NCBI GenBank assembly: GCA_021781095.1
Contig: JAJXXM010000046.1
Coordinates: 1 to 9,780 of the forward strand
Direction: 5' to 3'
Origin: a bacterium
GTDB lineage: Bacteria > Eremiobacterota > Eremiobacteria > Baltobacterales > Baltobacteraceae
Length of the DNA stretch: 9,780 nucleotides
Under the pieces are notes generated by a model. That model worked only from the letters and a program-made list of their open reading frames with translations. It was not told where the DNA came from and made no database searches. Position 1 is the first letter of the stretch; each line of letters opens with the position of its first letter. Positions 6,490-9,780 of this stretch are shown in pieces. A program made the translations under genes and the position numbers.

Positions 6490-6510
6490 AAGCATCGGCT
6501 TTCGCCGCTT
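6490..6510 (-). promoter_or_regulatory. GAAA-capped stem preceding the leader terminator
   Basis: On the minus strand AAG-CGGC-GAAA-GCCG-ATG-CTT folds into a 7-bp stem with a 3-nt bulge and a GAAA (GNRA) tetraloop. It ends 5 nt before the terminator stem. Tandem hairpins, the second followed by T's, are what a transcription-attenuating leader looks like, but the pairing is short and the family is not one I recognise. Confidence 0.35.
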
Positions 6511-6557
6511 GGGTCGTCGGCCCTCCGTACAAGGCTCCGGCGCGCCGGGAGGGAATC

Positions 6558-6562
6558 GGAGG
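6558..6562 (+). promoter_or_regulatory. ribosome binding site of cobQ
   Basis: GGAGG, six bases before ATG 6569. This picks 6569 over the upstream TTG at 6509 and the in-frame ATG at 6575. Confidence 0.7.
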
Positions 6563-6568
6563 CGCCGC

Positions 6569-8095
6569 ATGACGATGGCGAGGACGAAACGGCGAGGCGT
6601 ATCACGCGCGAAGGCCTTCATGGTGCTCGGCACGGGCTCCGACGTCGGGAAATCGCTCGTCACCGCAGCCCTCTGCCGCTATCTCGCTCGCCTCGGCGTC
6701 GCCGTTGCTCCGTTTAAAGCGCAGAACATGTCGCTCAATTCCGCCGTCACTCCCGACGGGAAAGAGATCGGTCGGGCTCAGGCGCTGCAGGCCGAGGCCG
6801 CGGGCATCGCTCCGAGCGCCGATATGAATCCGGTGCTTCTCAAACCCAGTTCCATCGAAGGAGCACAGGTGGTCCTCCACGGAGAGCGATTCGGGACGGT
6901 ACACGCCTCGGATTACCGTGGCCGGAATCGGGATCGCTTCTGGCCGGCGGTGCTGGAATCGTACGAACGCCTCGCCGAGCGCTACGAAGCGATCGTGATC
7001 GAAGGAGCCGGCTCGCCGGCGGAGATCAATCTCCGCGAAGGCGACATCGTCAATATGGCGATGGCGCATGCTGCCGAGGCTCGCTGCATGCTCGTCGGCG
7101 ATATCGATCGCGGTGGGGTCTTTGCGTCGATCTTTGGAACGCTCGCCCTGCTCGATGAGCGCGACCGCACGCGGATCGCGGGGTTTACGATCAACAAATT
7201 TCGCGGGGACCGGAGCCTGCTCGAGCCCGGAATCGTCGAGATCGAACGACGTTGCGAGCGTCCGTGCTTCGGAGTGCTTCCCTATCTGACGGATCTCCAA
7301 CTCGATGAAGAGGATTCGCTGCCGCTCGAACGGCGCCGGCTCGGCACTCCTTGGAGCGCGCGCCGGGAGGACGAGCGCGTGAGAATCGCGGTTATCGCGT
7401 TTCCCTATCTTTCGAATTTCACCGATTTTGAATCGCTCGCAGCCGAGCCGTCGGTCGAGCTGCGCTATACCGCGCGCCCCGAGGACGTGGCGAACGCCGA
7501 TCTTGCAATCCTCCCGGGTTCGAAAAATACGATCGCCGATCTCCAGTGGCTCCGCGAACGAAATCTCGACGGAGCGCTGCGACGGGCGCGCAACGCGCTC
7601 GGTATCTGCGGCGGCATGCAGATGCTCGGGCGCAGCATCGACGATCCGTATGGCGTGGAGGCCGGCGGCACGCACCTCGGTCTCGCGTTGCTGCCGCTCT
7701 CGACGACGATGATGCAGAAAAAGAAAACCGAGCGCGTGAGCGGCACGCACCTGGCGACCGGCCTCGCGATTCATGGCTACGAAATTCACGTCGGCGAGAC
7801 GACCTTCGACGACGATCGCCTCGCCTTCGCGGAGATATGCGAGGACGGGGCGACCCCACGCCTCGACGGCGCGCGCTCCGACGATGAACGCATCGCGGGC
7901 ACCTACCTGCACGGGCTCTTCGACGACGATCGCTTTCGGCATGAGTACCTGCGCCGTCTCCGTGGCTCGCTCGGGCTGAGCGCGAGCGCGCCGTGGCGCT
8001 TCGTCGCACGGGAGCGGGAGCGCTCGCTCGATCGCCTCGCCGACATGGTTGCGAGCGAACTCGATCTCGCGGCATTTTTTCAGCTGCCGACTTGA
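6569..8095 (+). CDS. cobQ: cobyric acid synthase (glutamine-hydrolysing)
   Basis: CobQ/CbiP amidates the b, d, e and g carboxylates of adenosylcobyrinic acid a,c-diamide, using ATP and glutamine, in the cytoplasm. The 508-residue length is normal for the family. The N-terminal half is a dethiobiotin-synthetase-like ATPase: P-loop GTGSDVGKS at 21-29, then PFKAQNMSLNS, EIGRAQALQAEAAG, NPVLLKPSS, VIEGAGSPAEINL and DIDRGGVFAS, all CobQ hallmarks. The C-terminal half is a class-I-like glutamine amidotransferase of the CobB/CobQ type: GICGGMQMLG with nucleophile Cys347, and GTYLHGLFDD with His448. Every catalytic motif is intact. No other cobalamin gene and no cobalamin riboswitch is visible in the window, so it stands alone here. 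Its 3' end overlaps the opposing PAS gene by 16 bp, with no terminator between. Confidence 0.96.
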   Translation: MTMARTKRRGVSRAKAFMVLGTGSDVGKSLVTAALCRYLARLGVAVAPFKAQNMSLNSAVTPDGKEIGRAQALQAEAAGIAPSADMNPVLLKPSSIEGAQVVLHGERFGTVHASDYRGRNRDRFWPAVLESYERLAERYEAIVIEGAGSPAEINLREGDIVNMAMAHAAEARCMLVGDIDRGGVFASIFGTLALLDERDRTRIAGFTINKFRGDRSLLEPGIVEIERRCERPCFGVLPYLTDLQLDEEDSLPLERRRLGTPWSARREDERVRIAVIAFPYLSNFTDFESLAAEPSVELRYTARPEDVANADLAILPGSKNTIADLQWLRERNLDGALRRARNALGICGGMQMLGRSIDDPYGVEAGGTHLGLALLPLSTTMMQKKKTERVSGTHLATGLAIHGYEIHVGETTFDDDRLAFAEICEDGATPRLDGARSDDERIAGTYLHGLFDDDRFRHEYLRRLRGSLGLSASAPWRFVARERERSLDRLADMVASELDLAAFFQLPT

Positions 8096-9780
8096 ACGCT
8101 CCCGAGAAAGGTCTCTAGGGCGAGCCGGAGGGTGGTGAGTTCCAATTCGCAGAGCGGAGTTTCCCACGTAACGACGGCGCGTTTCGGTACCTCGGAAAAA
8201 TACGACATCGTCGCGCGATGGTGCTGCGGGTCGAAACGTAATCCGTCAAACGGCGAATCCCCGCAGGGCTCCACCGAGAGCGATGCGTCGAAGCCCTCGC
8301 GGAGCGTGACGCTCAGCGCGCGCAGGCGTGCCTCGGGGGAGGGCGCGTGGAGAATATTCTGCGTGCCGGCGGTAACGAGCGCGAGCCGCGCCGCGCTGGG
8401 GTAGCCCTCGGGGCCGGTCGAGGCAGTGAGATCTCGTTCGATCGTGATCACCGCGGCGAGGCGATCCGCACCGTCGAAGAGCGCGCGGATCTCGATATCG
8501 ATGACCCCGCTCGCGTCGTCGTTGGCGATCATCGTGCGAAGCGGAGATGCGGCGAATTTGCGGTCGTTCACGAGTTTCCCAACAATACCGCCCTCGCGAA
8601 TGAGTTCGAGAAAGAGATAGCGATTGCGCTCTGCCGAGGCGGCATTTTCGTAGGCGATCTGAAAATCGCTCCCCCCGGCGGGTTCGTAGATGGTGACGCG
8701 AGCGTTGATTTCATCGAGCACCCAGGTGAGGAGCGCGAGCTGGCTCATGGATTGCTTGCGCAGCGTGATGTCGCGCCCCACCGTCAACCAGTAGCCGCCT
8801 TCGGCGCTATCGTCGAAGATCGGCTGCGCTACGAATTCACACCAAATATCGTGGCCGCTTTTCGTCCGCATCATGAGTTCGAGGCTCACGGTCTTTCGCC
8901 GCTCGATGCTTTCGTTGAGCGTCTTGAGGGTCTGCTTGGTGTTGCTCGGCGAGATGAGCACTCTCGACGATTGTCCGAGTAGCTCGTCGGCCGTATAGCC
9001 GACGAGGTGCGTAAAGGCGGGGTTGATATACCGAATGTGCGATCCGCCTTCGCTCGGCGGAACAAAATCCCCGATTGCGAAAAAATCGAGCGATTCGTCG
9101 ATCGCATGCGCGAGCATGCGCCTCTCGCGTTCGGCGGCGATTCGTTCGCCAATATTCCGCAACGAGAGCGTAAAAAAATCAACGTTCCCGGCCTCGCTAT
9201 GCAAATAGCGAGCGTGGACTTCCATCGGGAGCACCCGCCCGTCGCATGCGCGCACTTGAATTTCGGAGCGAAGCGACCCGTCGGGCCTCAGCGACGCCAA
9301 CGAGCGCTGAACGAGGTCGTCGCCATTTGTGCTTCGCAGGACGAACGATCCTCGGCGTGCGTCGCTCTCGGCAAGAGCGCGGAAAGCTTGGTTCCCATAG
9401 ACGAAGGATTCGAGCTTTCGCGCCGTTCGATCGACGCGATAGATGGCAATCGCATCCGAGGATGCGTCGATACAGGCCGCGAGCGTGCGCTCGCGTTCGG
9501 CGCTGGCGCGAGTGAAGGTGATATCGGCGGTGAAAAGCAGTACGCGAGGAACGCCGCCGCGTTCGGGGAGGGCGAGCGCGTGGAGGCGGATCCAGTACTG
9601 CGATCCATTGAGCGCGCGGAAGCGTTGTTCGATCGGAGAGGCGTCGCCGGAGCGGGCACGCGCGAGCCACACAAGCGCCGAGCGACGATTTTCGGCGCTC
9701 TGGAAAATACGACGTGGATTTGCGAGAAGCTCGGCGGGCGTGGAGCGGAGCCGTTCGGCCGCCGAGCGATTGATGTATTC
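8080..9780 (-). CDS. multi-PAS domain sensor protein, 5' end cut by window
   Basis: The frame is open to the last base of the window, so the N-terminus lies beyond; the GTG at 9672 is internal to a PAS domain. The visible 566 residues (numbered from the window end) hold at least three PAS/PAC units: 1-90 (starts YINRSAAERLRSTPAEL, ends VLLFTADITF), about 97-211 (IDASSDAIAIYRV to FFTLSLRNIGERI) and about 222-342, the most canonical (YINPAFTHLVGYTADELLG to GGYWLTVGRDITLRKQ). A degenerate PAS-like region follows at about 345-452, then a roughly 110-residue C-terminus with a faint GAF look. No membrane helix, LOV cysteine motif, histidine kinase, GGDEF, EAL or phosphatase domain follows, which is odd since outputs usually sit C-terminally. 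The ligand and partner cannot be read from sequence. Confidence 0.85.
   Translation of the reverse strand, partial: EYINRSAAERLRSTPAELLANPRRIFQSAENRRSALVWLARARSGDASPIEQRFRALNGSQYWIRLHALALPERGGVPRVLLFTADITFTRASAERERTLAACIDASSDAIAIYRVDRTARKLESFVYGNQAFRALAESDARRGSFVLRSTNGDDLVQRSLASLRPDGSLRSEIQVRACDGRVLPMEVHARYLHSEAGNVDFFTLSLRNIGERIAAERERRMLAHAIDESLDFFAIGDFVPPSEGGSHIRYINPAFTHLVGYTADELLGQSSRVLISPSNTKQTLKTLNESIERRKTVSLELMMRTKSGHDIWCEFVAQPIFDDSAEGGYWLTVGRDITLRKQSMSQLALLTWVLDEINARVTIYEPAGGSDFQIAYENAASAERNRYLFLELIREGGIVGKLVNDRKFAASPLRTMIANDDASGVIDIEIRALFDGADRLAAVITIERDLTASTGPEGYPSAARLALVTAGTQNILHAPSPEARLRALSVTLREGFDASLSVEPCGDSPFDGLRFDPQHHRATMSYFSEVPKRAVVTWETPLCELELTTLRLALETFLGSVQVGS

Noticed and set aside
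6413..6568. Cobalamin riboswitch or tRNA upstream of cobQ
   Set aside because: I find no B12-box-like sequence on the plus strand and no T-loop or acceptor pairing of a tRNA on either strand.
6602..8167. 521-residue open frame on the minus strand
   Set aside because: It is antisense to the whole of cobQ, whose catalytic motifs are intact. The Arg/Glu-rich translation with no family motif is typical of a shadow frame in GC-rich DNA.
9193..9212. 8-bp perfect hairpin with GCAA loop
   Set aside because: It lies inside a conserved PAS/PAC coding region, and on the coding strand the loop is TTGC, not GNRA. Chance is the simplest reading.

Overview
The window is GC-rich (about 60 % by eye) bacterial chromosome, densely coded on both strands. 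It has seven features of protein-coding interest resolved into six clear genes, two of them cut by the window edges. The organism makes a Sec-containing SelD, has exported proteins and a likely outer-membrane barrel (so a diderm envelope), and encodes cobyric acid synthase. The style of the genes would fit a lineage such as Eremiobacterota/Vulcanimicrobiota or Acidobacteria, but that is only an impression; no marker gene here settles the phylum. No mobile element, CRISPR array, tRNA or rRNA is visible.

Layout: (1) 1-715, plus strand: C-terminal two thirds or so of an ArsP/DUF318-type permease. (2) 730-1770, plus: selD, selenophosphate synthetase, with an in-frame TGA codon at exactly the catalytic Cys position. 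A hairpin just downstream closely resembles the core of the E. coli fdhF SECIS. Ordinary ORF calling would start this gene at 853 and lose the catalytic N-terminus. (3) 1784-2608, minus: exported beta-barrel-like protein, convergent with selD. (4) 2787-5300, plus: large secreted zinc metalloprotease of the DUF5117/DUF4953 type, divergent from the barrel gene. (5) 5336-6412, minus: ribosomal-protein-S1-like RNA-binding protein with three S1 domains and a long Ala/Pro/Glu tail. It is preceded by a textbook intrinsic terminator sitting in its apparent 5' leader. (6) 6569-8095, plus: cobQ. (7) 8080-9780, minus: multi-PAS sensor protein, cut by the window end, which overlaps the 3' end of cobQ by 16 bp.

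How they work together: the permease and selD are 14 bp apart on one strand and may be co-transcribed, which suggests but does not prove a selenium or metalloid link. The barrel and the metalloprotease diverge from a 178-bp region and are both envelope/secreted products. The remaining genes (S1-like, cobQ, PAS sensor) alternate in orientation and look like independent units. The three convergent junctions are resolved differently: two by perfect inverted repeats (1750-1777, 5326-5351) and one by a direct gene overlap (8080-8095).

The strongest observation is the selenocysteine selD with its recoding structures. Next is the possible attenuator in front of the S1-like gene. I do not see a clear novel multi-gene defence or mobile system here.
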